Shown piece after piece: positions 24,088 to 34,515 of a DNA stretch of 64,000 nt; position 1 is the first letter of the stretch; each line of letters begins with the position of its first letter. The translations under genes and the position numbers were made by a program. The notes under the pieces were generated by a model. That model was not told the DNA's origin and searched no databases. It worked only from the letters and a program-made list of their open reading frames with translations. The stretch comes from Scalesia atractyloides (Eukaryota > Streptophyta > Magnoliopsida > Asterales > Asteraceae), in the NCBI GenBank assembly GCA_947069175.1, contig CAMTDV010000003.1:81941978-82005977 (forward strand), read 5' to 3'.

Positions 24088-24245
24088 ATATAAAACTGAA
24101 TTTTAAAAATGTTTATAAAAAATCCCTTCGGCGCTTTTTTTTGTTACAAAACGTTCAATAACATGTAACCTACATTTCCTAATTTAAAAAAAAAATGTTG
24201 CATAAGGTTTTCTTGAGTTTTTTTAACTTAAGGTTTTCTCTCTAT
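23880..24245. mobile_element. Foldback MITE: ~160-bp arms around an (AT)n loop
   Basis: The left arm (23880-24048) is matched by the inverse complement of the right arm (24092-24245) with few gaps. Shared blocks include AACTCAAGAAAAC, ACGTTTTGTAACAAAAA and AAAATTCAGTTTT. The loop is a pure AT repeat (24052-24090). A transcript through intron 1 would form a long hairpin. Confidence 0.8.
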
Positions 24246-24439
24246 AATTCCCATATATATATATATATATAGGAGATAAGTCATGAGAAAACTAGTTTAA
24301 ATGAGAAACCCAAAAAACTAACTAAAAAAAATATCAAAAAAGAATTTGAATTTCTTTTTAATAAAAATTGCTATATATAATATATAAAAAACATTTTTTC
24401 AAAAAACAAAAAGTTGTATTGCACATGTGTATTAATATG

Positions 24440-24560
24440 AAAAAGCCTAAATCACCTAACCCACCCCAAAAACCTAAACCCCCTCCCCCACACCCAAAAG
24501 CCTAATCCTAATCCTAAACCCTAAAAAAAAACTAACCCTAAAACCTAAACTAAACTCAAA
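24440..24560. repeat. C-rich, telomere-like degenerate repeat
   Basis: Runs such as CCTAAACCCTAAA and CCTAATCCTAATCC resemble the plant telomere unit CCCTAAA but are irregular. Two ATGTGCA-type motifs flank it. It lies inside intron 1, so it is not a telomere. Confidence 0.5.
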
Positions 24561-24715
24561 AGCTAAATTGAACCATATAATGCACATGTGCAGCCAAAGT
24601 TTTAGTTTTAGTGTTTTTATACATAAAAAGTAGCGATTTTTTATAAAAAAATTGGTATGTTTTTAGGTTTTTTTAATTTTCTTAGTTATATGTAGTTTTA
24701 TTATGATCCTCTCCC

Positions 24716-24716
24716 T

Positions 24717-24752
<36 letters not shown>
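24716..24752. repeat. (AC)n(AT)n microsatellite
   Basis: About nine AC followed by about nine AT dinucleotides. Confidence 0.9.
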
Positions 24753-24753
<1 letters not shown>

Positions 24754-26269
24754 AAGTATACTGTATAATTAGCTTTAACGTACGGTCGTACGCGATGTGA
24801 AATCCGTATGTTATAATCCTCAAAAACGAAAACCCGCATGTACAACAGACATACAAATCACCAAAATCCACATGTTATAAACATACCAAATCCGCATGTT
24901 ATTTTTTCATCTTGTACACTGCGTACATTAAGGTTAATTATAAATTAACTATATATACACATATACAGTCTGGCTTAATTCAGAATACTGCCGATTCAAA
25001 AAGTTCTTTTAGAAAATCTAGAAAGAAAGTTCAGCCAAAGAGTTATTTTTAGTGTCATTTAAATTTAAAAAAAAATCATTATTTCTTCCAATCATAAATA
25101 CTTTATAACTTCATTTCTTAAAACTATATTATAAAATCTACAATTTATGTTTTTCAATTTGATATAAACATTGTTGTAGTACTTTCGAAACGACGTTTTT
25201 GAAAAGTGCAATACATTATTGATTATAATGAATTATCTATTCTTGTGTCACCGGTGTCCAACTTTTCAATAAACTATTGATTATAATAATTCATTCAATC
25301 CATTACAATAGTCTGTGAACTTTCCTTGTCTAATTTAGTTTTGTAATGAGTCTAATCACATAAGTACACTCTTCTCTCATTCAATTCGTATATTATACAT
25401 ACGACTTTAAGTATATTGCTTAAAAACATGTGTATTCTAATATATATGTTTCTAAAGTCACGTATATGTCGACAAGTCATATTTCGAAACCTTCTCTATA
25501 ATTTGTTTGTATGCATATGTCATAAACATTATATATACTACAAATATAAATGGTGGCAACGAATATTTTTTTTCTTTTTATATGGTTGATCAATCACTTT
25601 TTGCTCTGGACACACCACTTTATGTGAGGCTGTGGGGTGTAGTGTTTGGAAAGGAATGGGGAGCTAAGGTGGGAGATGGGGGCCGAAGAAACCACCCTCC
25701 CTTAATTGAATTTCGGTGATTTTCACTGATCTCCCTGATATAGTGTTGATGATTCGGAAGCTTATGAGTGGATGGGATTCCTCACTCCTCTCGAAGGGAT
25801 GGAGAGGATGGTGATGTGAGGTAGAGGTGATATGACAGATAGGGGTGATCAGTGAGAATAAAAACCACACCCTACAGCTTAAGCGATGAATTACGTATTA
25901 TGAAGCGGAATCAAATAAAATTAACTTGTCATATTTAAATAGTGTTAGGTATCTTTTCAAAGTTCCGACATTTCGTATTTGAAATGCTATTATTTATGTG
26001 AAAACGAATGACAAAATAAAGAATTATGGAAGCAGCTATAATAATTATAAATAATATAAATAAATTGTTTCTATTCTTTTAGCAAATAAGATCCAAAATT
26101 TTCATTCGACTGATTACATGTAAAATTGTTGTGTATTGTAGTTTTCGTTGAGTATTTTATTAATCTGTTTGTAAATGTTGCCCTTGCTATTTATAACTTT
26201 TGTTTTCATCCACTTTTTTTGTTTGCGGTGCGCATTAACGGGTTTTTCAATATCCGCCAGTCTTAAGTA

Positions 26270-26411
26270 TATATAAAACATAATTTAAAGTTAAATATTT
26301 TACGTTTAATTTGAATTGATTTTATCTATGTGTTTATGTGTAAAAACATATTTTAAAGTAAAATATTTTACGTTTAAAATGAATTGATTTTATCTATGTG
26401 TGTATGTGTAG
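26270..26411. repeat. Tandem duplication of about 70 bp
   Basis: Two copies of a block containing AAATATTTTACGTTTAA and GATTTTATCTATGTGT, from about 26277 and 26347. Confidence 0.75.
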
Positions 26412-26486
26412 AATATATTAAATAACTGTTAAAGTTAATTTGTTTGAATTGCTGATAATATATTTTGGCTCTCATAATTTCTACAC

Positions 26487-26807
26487 CCTTAAACTATTAG
26501 TTTCACACCATTACATCTATACGATCCGTATAAAGTTATATGGGTCGTATAGGAGAATATTACACACAAAAAATGTTAAGATGATGGTTTTTTTGTCTCC
26601 ATCTATACGAGCTCTATAGCATTATACGATCTGTATAGAATGTCATACGACTCATTGTTATATGACTCAAACCTCATATAATGTTATACAATCTAATATT
26701 TTCTCAATCTATACGAGCCGTAATCCAACGTTTGTCATGTCAGAATATTCTATACGGCTCGTATAGCCAACCATATATGACCCGTATAAAGAGTGATTTA
26801 AGGGTGT
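26487..26807. mobile_element. MITE with ACACCCTTAAA ends and TATACG...CGTATA motifs
   Basis: The ends are inverted (ACACCCTTAAA at 26487 and TTTAAGGGTGT at about 26797). Inside, palindromic motifs such as TATACGATCCGTATA and TATACGGCTCGTATA recur at least six times. No target duplication could be fixed. No coding sequence. Confidence 0.55.
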
Positions 26808-26953
26808 GGTTTTTAACACCAATTTTTTATTTTTTTGTTTTAATTTCCCAAAAGTTATGAAAAGATATATAACCTATTTTCCGAGCATCTCCAACCAAAG
26901 ATATATTTTGGTTTAACTAGTCTTTTAATATTGTAAACTATAATATAATATTT

Positions 26954-27616
26954 GAGAAAATTATCGAAAATGGCCAAATACCTAAATGATTTGCGAAAAT
27001 GGTCAGTTCATGAGTCTTTGGTGCTACTCATCATGCACCGGATGAGTCTTTCGCCACCTCATGCGTCCTTGGCCCACCTCATGCGTCCTTTAGACGTCTC
27101 CGGCGAACCTCCATAGTTTTCGGCGAGATTTCAAACTTAAACAACTCCAAAAAGACCAATCTTTCTCAACAATCCCACATCGTCTCCGGCGAACCTTCAT
27201 AGTTTCCGGAAAACTTAAACAACAGGTCCAAAAAACTCAATCTTTCTTAACATTTCCACATCGTCTCCGACGAACCTCCATACTTTCTGGCATCAACATC
27301 AACTCCAAGAAACCAAATCTTCCTCAAGAATTCCCCATCAACATCACACCTTTTGTTTTGAAAGTTTTTGGGACCTGAGGCGTCTGGGACCTCATGCGTC
27401 TGAGACCCCACTTGCAAGGAAGGAATTACAAAGACTCGTCCCATCCATGATGAGTCGCTCCAAGGATTCATAAGATGGCCACTTGTCCATTTTTTATTGG
27501 GGATCAAGGAAGGGATTTCCAAAGACTCATCCCATTCATGATGAGTCGCTCCAAAGACTCATGAGCTGGCCATTTTCGCAAGTCATTTTGGTCTTTGGCC
27601 ATTTTGGTAATTTTTC
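26954..27616. mobile_element. MULE-like foldback element with ~100-bp inverted ends
   Basis: 26954-27060 and the inverse complement of 27510-27616 share GAAAATGGCCA, TTGCGAAAATGG and TCATGAGTCTTTGG. Length is 663 bp. The middle holds three copies of an 81-86-bp unit starting CGTCTCCGGCGAACCT (27095, 27181, 27262). I could not find a clean 9-bp target duplication, so the MULE assignment is by TIR length only. Confidence 0.65.
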
Positions 27617-27679
27617 CAATTATAAAGTTAAAAGTGGGAGTTTTATTATGTATGTATTCAATATTTATGATCTATTGAT

Positions 27680-27750
27680 CTAGTGGCATGGTGCCAATAT
27701 AAACTTATGAATTCAAATCTTTACAAGTTCAAGACAAATGAAATTATGGT
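27680..27750 (+). mobile_element. Worn tRNA-like (SINE-related) fragment
   Basis: GATCTAGTGGCATGGTGCC resembles a box A region and GAATTCAAATC a worn box B. Similar wording occurs at 30640-30740. No ends seen. Confidence 0.3.
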
Positions 27751-28468
27751 GTCAAAAAAATTGCCGTAAAAAATATATATTCCATGCGATTTCGTTTTCA
27801 AGCATATACCACCTCTCAATCCAGCATTAACTTTGATTTGGCTTGACTTTTTTTAGTTTCTGAGAAAGAAATATGTACTTTGTATTTTTTTTCATTTAGT
27901 TAACATTAAAAAAAAATTAGTAACAAGTATTATGTCTGTCCTTTGTTCTTTCTTAATATGCAATTAAAAACTCATATCCAATGTTTAATAGTGCATAAAG
28001 GCTTGTAATAATTCTTTTCAATTTATTACATGAGATAAGCTTTTAATAGGCTCTCTTTCACTATCTGATTATATTTTTTATGCATTACATACAAATATCC
28101 ATGATATAGTATATCTTGTAACTACTCGATTGTCTAGATATTTTAGATTCTTGTTGGCTCTCTTTCTATGTTTTTATAGAGTTTCTGTTAAAAAAACAAA
28201 AAAAAAAACCCTCATAGTTCTCCGCATCAAATTTAACATAATAGTAATCTACTTCCACAAAACATGAAGAACGTTTTTTGGTGATGACATCATGGTATTT
28301 AATTTAATGTTTCTTGGTCATAACTCACCTGCATACTTCTCTTTCATATCAATAAATATAAAATAAAAATAATTTGTCATCATTTAGATGTGGATATATA
28401 AAATTCGTTGTAGTTTCAGTTGTAAGTCTGTTTTATAAAATTAATATGTTTATTATAACCAAACGCAG

Positions 28469-28544
28469 GAAGATTGGCTGGAAATGTAATAATGACTGGA
28501 AGTGTCCGAACGGGAAAAAAAGGAGGCTTGATTATGGTGCCGTA
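28469..28544 (+). pseudogene. ABCG15: ABCG exon 2
   Basis: 76-bp exon coding RLAGNVIMTGSVRTG and KKRRLDYGAV, the segment between Walker A and the Q-loop. Acceptor GCAG at 28465-28468, donor GTAAGT at 28545. No lesion in this exon. Confidence 0.9.
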
Positions 28545-28707
28545 GTAAGTAATGCATATCGCCACTAAACTAACCGTCGTATATAAGATCAAATTTACAC
28601 ATTTAGTTTCTACACATGTAGGTAATTTTAAATATTTAATTTTTATACATGAATGTACATGTATTTATATATATAAATATATATATAATGTATGTAACTA
28701 GCTACAT

Positions 28708-28832
28708 ATATGGCAAATCGACAGATGCTTGAGTGGAGACCAAAATATACACACATGGCAAATCGACAGATGCTTGAGTGAGGGCCATGTTATTATGTAT
28801 GTAGCATGGCGAATTGACAAATACTTGAGTGG
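28708..28832. repeat. Three copies of GGCAAATCGACAGATGCTTG-like motif
   Basis: The motif occurs at about 28710, 28757 and 28806, the last one worn (GGCGAATTGACAAATACTTG). Confidence 0.75.
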
Positions 28833-28942
28833 GGAAGAGAGGGCCAACTGAGAAAAGTTAGAAGAGTGTCATAACCAAAGCCAGTTTATTTATAAGGAAA
28901 ATTAAGAAGGCCCCCACTTCTTCTTTCTAGTTTTTTTTATTT

Positions 28943-29813
28943 GATATTGGATTTTATTAAACTCAAACTTTTACTAATTTTCAGGTACTAGTTTTAACTT
29001 TCAATTTGTACAATCCCCCCCACTTGTGGCTTAGTGGTAGGAGGTTTGGGTTTTCCAATGAAGACTCAAGTTCAATTATCATTTGTGTCATATTGGGGTG
29101 GATACAGGTAATGAAGTATTTGGACTAGGCCTTGTGTGAGGTTGTTAGTTCAATTCCTGAGCCCAACCGGCTTTTCATCCCATCGTGTGTTACGTCAGAG
29201 AGTTCTGCTCTTGTGGTGGCACAACGACTGTCAAGTGGCAACCGGTGGTATGGTTTCACGAGGGAACACCCAAAAAAGCCAAACTTTGAAGCTAGCGTGA
29301 GCCCGGTTAAGACAATATATCTAGCTAAAATGGGGCAATATGGGGCTCTCCGATTTGAAGAGTGTGGTAAACTTATACATGAAGTTTACCATTCAAAAAA
29401 GAACTTTCGATTTGTACCACACCACTTGCAACTTTCAATTTATTTTCCTATGGCACTCCCAAACTAACTAAACTCTAACCCAGTTAGTTAATGTCAAATG
29501 TCACATCATAAAACATGCCATGTTAGCTGCCACAACAATTGTCATGTCTTCAAAAAATGCCATGTCGGATGCCACATCAGCAGCCATGTCAGCTGCCGCA
29601 TCAGATGTCATATCTTAAAAATGTCATGTCAGCTGCCATGTCATCAACACAAAGTGCCACATCAGCAAAAAAACTAACTGGGTTTAGGTTCAGTTAGTTT
29701 AGGAATGCTACAGGAAAATAAGTTGAAAGTTGAGAGTGTTATGGTACAAATCAAAAATTGAAAATTATATCAGACAATTAATGAAAGTTTGAGTTATTTA
29801 AATCTAATATTCT
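28943..29813. mobile_element. MULE-like foldback element carrying a SINE in its left arm
   Basis: The right arm (about 29671-29813), inverted, matches 28943-29011 and then 29402-29490: shared blocks AACTCAAACTTT, ATTTGTACCA, CTTATTTTCCT-like and CCCAGTTAGTT. So the left arm is split by an insert at 29012-29401. Inside, 29495-29665 repeats GCCATGTCAGCTGCC-type motifs. Outer target duplication not resolved. Confidence 0.65.
29012..29401 (+). mobile_element. tRNA-derived SINE with 16-bp target duplication
   Basis: Flanked by AACTTTCAATTTGTAC (28996-29011) and AACTTTCGATTTGTAC (29402-29417), 15 of 16 identical. The insert starts with a tRNA-like head with box A, GTGGCTTAGTGG (about 29025), and box B-like matches near 29070 and 29147 (AGTTCAATTCC), and ends in CAAAAAAG. 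Length 390 bp. Box order, direction, long target duplication and A-rich end are the marks of a SINE. The 111-residue frame across it is not taken as a gene. Confidence 0.75.
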
Positions 29814-30639
29814 TTTTTCTAACGGACTATTATACCGTATAGTTACAATGGGAGTTAAAACACTTGCCATTTAGAATGGAGATCATTTCAGTACCTTGAT
29901 GTCATGGGTTACATGTTCTTTGGTTCTTCTTTCTGGTAATCACATGATTAGGCCCCATAGCCCATTTTGATATCTAGAAATAGAATCCCGAAAGGAAATT
30001 TTCAAATTAATGTTATCAGGCATACGAAATTACAAATTTTCTAAGGAAACTACTATGCTTTTTTAAACAACATTACAGGAAAAAAAATCTAAAATACGTC
30101 ATTTGAAGTCGCCTAATGATGGAATTTAGGCATCGTAGTCACTTTTATGCATGATGTTAGTAATTATTTTGACCCGCTTGAACCAAGCGTTTATTTTCCT
30201 CACTTGAATAAAAATCATGTATGCTTCACTGTATATATATTGGTTGAAGAAAATTCACTGTGTGTTGTTATCTAGAATATATAAATATTACCGTTTGTAT
30301 TTAACTCTTAAAAAATGTGATATATTAGTAAAATTCGTGTAATCATATAATACATATTTTCTTTTGTAAACCGTATGGTATGCACTAAACACGATTGGTC
30401 ATAGGTCTATGACTATGGTGATGGAGACATATGCCTACTTCCTCGCAGAAAAAAAATGTGTAAAAACACAAAGACACTATATAAAGATGCAATTCATGAG
30501 ACTCATTTATTTAAAGAACCTAATTCGTGTTATATTCAATGTAATCACATGCATATGTAGTTAATTTGAAAACTTTGTTACAAATAAAGCATGATAAATA
30601 AGTTGAACATGTATATCTTATATAAAATAAATACCCATG

Positions 30640-30740
30640 ATCTAGTGGGTCTAGAGGTATGATGCTTGTACTTTACAAAAGTGATGTAAGTTTAAATTCT
30701 TATAAGTATAAGATTAGGTGGTGAGTAGAAAATGTTGTTA
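30640..30740 (+). mobile_element. Worn tRNA-like (SINE-related) fragment
   Basis: GATCTAGTGGGTCTAGAGG then GTAAGTTTAAATTC resemble boxes A and B of a tRNA-derived repeat. No ends found. Confidence 0.3.
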
Positions 30741-31184
30741 AAAAGGTTAAAAAAATTAATAATTAAAATATTATTTAATTAAAATCATTAAAATATTTTT
30801 TTTGAACAGACATAATTAAAACCTACTGAATCTCTTTATTCAAAAAGTCATATTATTATCTTAATAATTTGTTTTATGAATTCTAATATGTTTCTTGTAA
30901 AACTTAGATTGGAGGAGCCTTTTTTTTTAAATATACTTTATTTATCTCTAATAACGTGGAATGAGACCCTTTTTATTAGTATTTTCTTATTTAGTGTTAA
31001 CAAAAAAGATTTAGGTTTATATTTATTTTTTTCCTTTTCACCAATATTTGATGACATTTGACAGATCTACTAGAAGAAATTGACTATAATTGGTTTCTGT
31101 ACTGTACAATTGGACATGCATGCACAAAATTTTAATGATCAAGTATTAATTAATGTGATATTTTTCTAACGGTTAATTTTTCCA

Positions 31185-31265
31185 CTTAGATACTTACACC
31201 TCTCAAAGATTAAACCTTGGTCTCTCCATAAAAGATAATTTCTCTTGACCACTAGGCTATAGCGC
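31185..31265 (-). mobile_element. Worn tRNA-like fragment, minus strand
   Basis: On the minus strand, TAGCCTAGTGGTCAAGAG is a good box A region and CCAAGGTTTAATC a worn box B about 45 bp later. It lies just upstream of exon 3. Confidence 0.35.
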
Positions 31266-31316
31266 AATTAATGTGACATTTGAGTGTGGTTGTTTTCATT
31301 GACAATTTTAACACAG

Positions 31317-31781
31317 GCTTATGTCACCCAAGAGGATATACTAATGGGAACACTAACAGTCAAAGAGACCATAACATACTCAGCAAAACTGAGATTACCA
31401 GGAGACTTAACCAAATCTGAGGTCAATGGAATTGTTGAAGGAACTATAATTGAAATGGGTCTTCAAGATTGTGCAGATAAACTCATTGGCAACTGGCATT
31501 TAAGAGGCATTAGTGGTGGTGAGAAGAAAAGACTCAGTATTGCCCTTGAAATCCTAACTAAACCCACCCTATTGTTTCTTGATGAACACACAAGTGGACT
31601 CGATAGTGCTTCCGCTTTCTTCGTGGTTCAGGCGCTAAGAAGTGTGGCTCGAGATGGTAGGCGAACCGTTGTCTCCTCTATCCACTAGCCGAGTAGTGAA
31701 GTTTTTGCACTTTTTGACGACCTATTTTTGTTGTCGGGTGGTGAAACTGTTTTCTTTGGTGAAGCTAAACTTGCCATTGAG
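31317..31781 (+). pseudogene. ABCG15: ABCG exon 3 (Q-loop to H-loop), nonsense mutation
   Basis: Codes the Q-loop (AYVTQEDILMGTLTVKET), signature ISGGEKKRLSIALEIL, Walker B LLFLDEHTSGLDSASA and H-loop SSIH, followed at 31686 by TAG where the family has CAG (glutamine). Translation after the stop stays in frame to GGETVFFGEAKLAIE. Also odd: DEHTSGLD instead of the usual DEPTSGLD, and an additional arginine in RDGRRTVV. Donor GTACTT at 31782 is weak. Confidence 0.9.
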
Positions 31782-31959
31782 GTACTTGTGTTGAGTACAG
31801 AAGAAACCTTATATTAAAGACCAAACCTATTAGGCTAGGGCCTAGTTCAGTTGGCCCAATATAGGGTATCCTCTATGGGTAACGTGTATATTTATTATTA
31901 TGCTAGTCACACATAGATACTTACATATTTTAGTGACATTTTGATTGATGGCATTTTAG

Positions 31960-32082
31960 TTCTTTGCGGAAGTGGGTATACCATGTCCAAGTCGAAGACA
32001 CCCTTCGGATCACTTCCTCCTGTGTATCAACTCCAATTTTGACAGGATCAACGCTACGTTGCAGGGTTCTCAGAGACTAAGG
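31960..32082 (+). pseudogene. ABCG15: ABCG exon 4
   Basis: 41 codons starting FFAEVGIPCPSRRHPSDHF, through CINSNFDRINATLQGSQ, the linker after the nucleotide-binding domain. Acceptor TTTTAG at 31954-31959; donor GTACAA at 32083. The following intron holds a fragment with ACACGAATGGTCCTTGTGG, an end motif of a common MULE type. Confidence 0.85.
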
Positions 32083-32377
32083 GTACAATGTTTTGCATTT
32101 AGGTAGCGTTTGGTATGAAGGAATAAAAGGTGGAATTGAATGAATTATTTTGATGGAATGAAAAGAAACATGTTTTGGTTTGTAAATGTGTTTAGATATA
32201 AAAAGAGTAAATTACACGAATGGTCCTTGTGGTTTGGGAAAAGAGTAATGTCAGTTTTCTTTTCTTTAAATCCTAAAACTAAACACTTAAAAAACACACC
32301 CTTAATTATATCCTCAAAAACCGGCCACAGTTAATCTGATTCTTAGGAAACAATGTTGTTTTATGTACTGCATGCAG

Positions 32378-32512
32378 GACACAAAAATCATGCGCACCAC
32401 TAGTTTCCCTTGTTCATCAACTGCACAAATTAAAGGAATGCTTGTTTACAAGTACAAATCCTCAGCATATGCAGCAGCTTCAAGAACCAGAATCAAAGAA
32501 ATATCAACTATG
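32378..32512 (+). pseudogene. ABCG15: ABCG exon 5
   Basis: 45 codons with GMLVYKYKSSAYAAASRTR and IKEIS, part of the linker to the membrane domain. Acceptor TGCAG at 32373-32377, donor GTAAGT at 32513. No lesion seen. Confidence 0.85.
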
Positions 32513-32603
32513 GTAAGTGTTAAACCCTCTTTCAACTTAAATACAGTAAGATATAAGAGTACATCTTTGTTCTGACTGTTTTAAACTCTTCCAAATTTGG
32601 TAG

Positions 32604-32891
32604 GAAGGTCTAGAGGTTGAAACAAAGAGTGCTGGAAGCAAGGCAACTTGGTGGAACCAGCTAAAAACATTGACAAATAGATCTTTCATAAACATGTGTA
32701 GAGATGTTGGCTACTATTGGCTGAGGATAGGGGCGTACATTGTTGTATCAATCTGTGTCGGTACGGTTTTTCATGATATTGGAACAAGCTATCATGCGAT
32801 GTTTGCTCGTGGAGCGTGTGGTGGATTCATTTCGGGTTTTATGATCTTCATGTCTATTGGTGGCTTCCCTTCTTTCATCGAAGAAATGAAG
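32604..32891 (+). pseudogene. ABCG15: ABCG exon 6 (first membrane helices)
   Basis: 96 codons. Contains RSFINMCRDVGYYWLRIG, a hydrophobic helix (YIVVSICVGTVF), GACGGFISGFMIFMSIGG and FPSFIEEMK. These are the first transmembrane helices of the ABCG membrane domain. Donor GTATGA at 32892. No lesion. Confidence 0.9.
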
Positions 32892-33032
32892 GTATGAATA
32901 ACTTAGTTGGTAATTTTAGTGTTAGCAACGTATATTATCATAAACACCTCCAGACACACCTAGTCAGCTGTCACATCAGATTTCAGCTCATACTTCAAAA
33001 CATTTATTTCCTCTTCAATGCTACTTCTTTTA

Positions 33033-33336
33033 GAGCATTCACAATGGAACCTTCATCTCTATGTGAGTGCAACCTCTATATTTGTGAAAGTGGTTGTAAA
33101 TTGTTGTGAGAGGAGAAGAGAGAAATTTGAGAGAAAATTACTCTTAATCTGTAAATTTGGAGGACTGTTCACCTCTATAATTTATTAATATTTTTTTAAA
33201 GTGGTTGTGAGTGGAGGACAGAGAAAAGGTAATGATAAAAGTATACAAAATATTATTTAATTAAAAAAGAGAGAGAAATATAGTGTTTTTTAGTGTAATT
33301 ATAGAGATGGAGTAAGAGGGTTGATTGTCAATGCTC
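33033..33336. mobile_element. PIF/Harbinger (Tourist)-like MITE in intron 6
   Basis: 304 bp with ends GAGCATTCACAATGG and, inverted, GAGCATTGACAATCA, flanked by TTA (33030-33032 and 33337-33339). A 3-bp TTA/TAA target is typical for this superfamily. No coding sequence. Confidence 0.8.
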
Positions 33337-33386
33337 TTACAAACATCCTTACATTTTCAGTGACGTATAATGAATCATTTTTACAG

Positions 33387-33659
33387 ATATTCAAAAGAGA
33401 AAGGCTCAACGGACACTATGGCATTGCCGTATTTATCCTTTCGAACTTCTTATCTTCCTTCCCATTCTTAGTAGTGATGTCATTCAGTACCGCAGCGATT
33501 ACTTACAACATGGTGAAGTTCCATCCGGGGTTCTATCGACAAGTGTACGCTTGTCTTGATCTTCTGTTATCCATTGCTGCTGTTGAGAGTTCCATGATGG
33601 TTATTGCTTCCTTTGTTCCTAACTTCATGATGGGAATTATCATCGGTGCCGGTTTCATT
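33387..33659 (+). pseudogene. ABCG15: ABCG exon 7
   Basis: 91 codons with KRERLNGHYGIAVFILSNF, SSFPFLVVMSF and SIAAVESSMMVIASFVPNF: the reentrant and middle helices of the membrane domain. Donor GTAAGT at 33660. No lesion. Confidence 0.9.
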
Positions 33660-33787
33660 GTAAGTGATAGCATAATGAGAGAAAATCGAAACAATATATA
33701 GACTTAAGTTTGTTTATTAGCATTTTAGTGTCTTGAATTAGATATCCACAAAAACCCTAAATTTTGAATGAAAATCTATATTTACAG

Positions 33788-33895
33788 GGTGTGATGATGA
33801 TGACAGCAGGGTTCTTCCGTCTCCTCCCTGAACTTCCAAATATATTCTGGCGATACCCGGTTTCATACATCAATTATATGTCATGGGGATTGCAG
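33788..33895 (+). pseudogene. ABCG15: ABCG exon 8
   Basis: 36 codons, GFFRLLPELPNIFWRYPVSY and INYMSWGLQ, the extracellular loop before the last helix. Acceptor TACAG, donor GTAACA. No lesion. Confidence 0.9.
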
Positions 33896-34032
33896 GTAAC
33901 ACTAACACTATAATAGTGCAGAGTCATACTTGGGTCGAAAGTGGATAGTAAAATTAAACTCTATTCATGAAAAAAATAATTAAATATTTTTCTATGATTC
34001 ATGTGTGCATGCATAATTATAGACTACAAACC

Positions 34033-34307
34033 TGTTAGGATTAGAGCACACACGAACAATAAACGAAAACAATAAAGAAGACGAGATTGCGTGGTTCAGT
34101 GTGTAGCAACTAGGGTTTGTATTTTATTGTGTGATGATTTGTTTGCAAGTACAAGAGATTATATATAGACTACACTAATTAGGGTTAGACCCTTCTAACT
34201 TAATCAACAAGTTAAAACTGGGCCCATTAGGGTTAGGGCAATCCGGTCCCTTCTTTCTTTCCTAATTCACAGCTCGCCCAAGTGGGCCGAAGACAACAAC
34301 TCCAACA
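34033..34307. mobile_element. Solo LTR, copia-like, in intron 8
   Basis: 275 bp starting TGTTAGGATT and ending CTCCAACA, flanked by a perfect 5-bp duplication AAACC (34028-34032 and 34308-34312). The short length and TGTTAG...CAACA ends suit a Ty1/copia LTR. No internal region is present. Confidence 0.75.
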
Positions 34308-34515
34308 AAACCCAGTATCAACAATCCCAAAACTCAAATTATCTATATATAATTATTTGTTTAGAATTTGGGGTTTTTTTAGAATTTGAGGAAACTAAGG
34401 AAGTGAGGACCCAAATTAATGTCTGTTTTATTTCACTCCCCTTTGCCGCCTCTGTAAAGTGTTGTGTACCTTTTTTTCCTCATGAACTGTTCTTGTTATA
34501 CGCAAATTTTTTTAG

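Larger units (their letters stand above)
23386..28468 (+). other. ABCG intron 1, filled with repeats
   Basis: GT at 23386 and AG at 28467-28468. Contains, in order, a SINE-like piece, a hairpin MITE, a telomere-like C-rich stretch, (AC)n(AT)n, a short tandem duplication, a MITE at 26487-26807 and a MULE-like foldback at 26954-27616. Stretches between these (24760-26270 and 27750-28460) show no gene. Confidence 0.75.
28545..31316 (+). other. ABCG intron 2, filled with repeats
   Basis: Donor GTAAGT, acceptor ACAG at 31313-31316. Holds a short triplicated motif, a MULE-like element with a SINE in its end, and SINE-like fragments. Stretches 28560-28690 and 29830-30630 show no gene or clear repeat. 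Confidence 0.7.

Noticed and set aside
24440..24560. Telomere or chromosome-fusion site
   Set aside because: The repeat is irregular, short, and lies inside an intron with transposon-like flanks.
22052..28832. CRISPR-like array among the short direct repeats
   Set aside because: The genome is a plant, repeats are few and irregular, and no cas genes exist; the repeats are ordinary tandem duplications.
29132..29467. 111-residue plus-strand protein
   Set aside because: The frame overlaps a SINE with a target duplication and runs into the foldback arm; no domain recognised.
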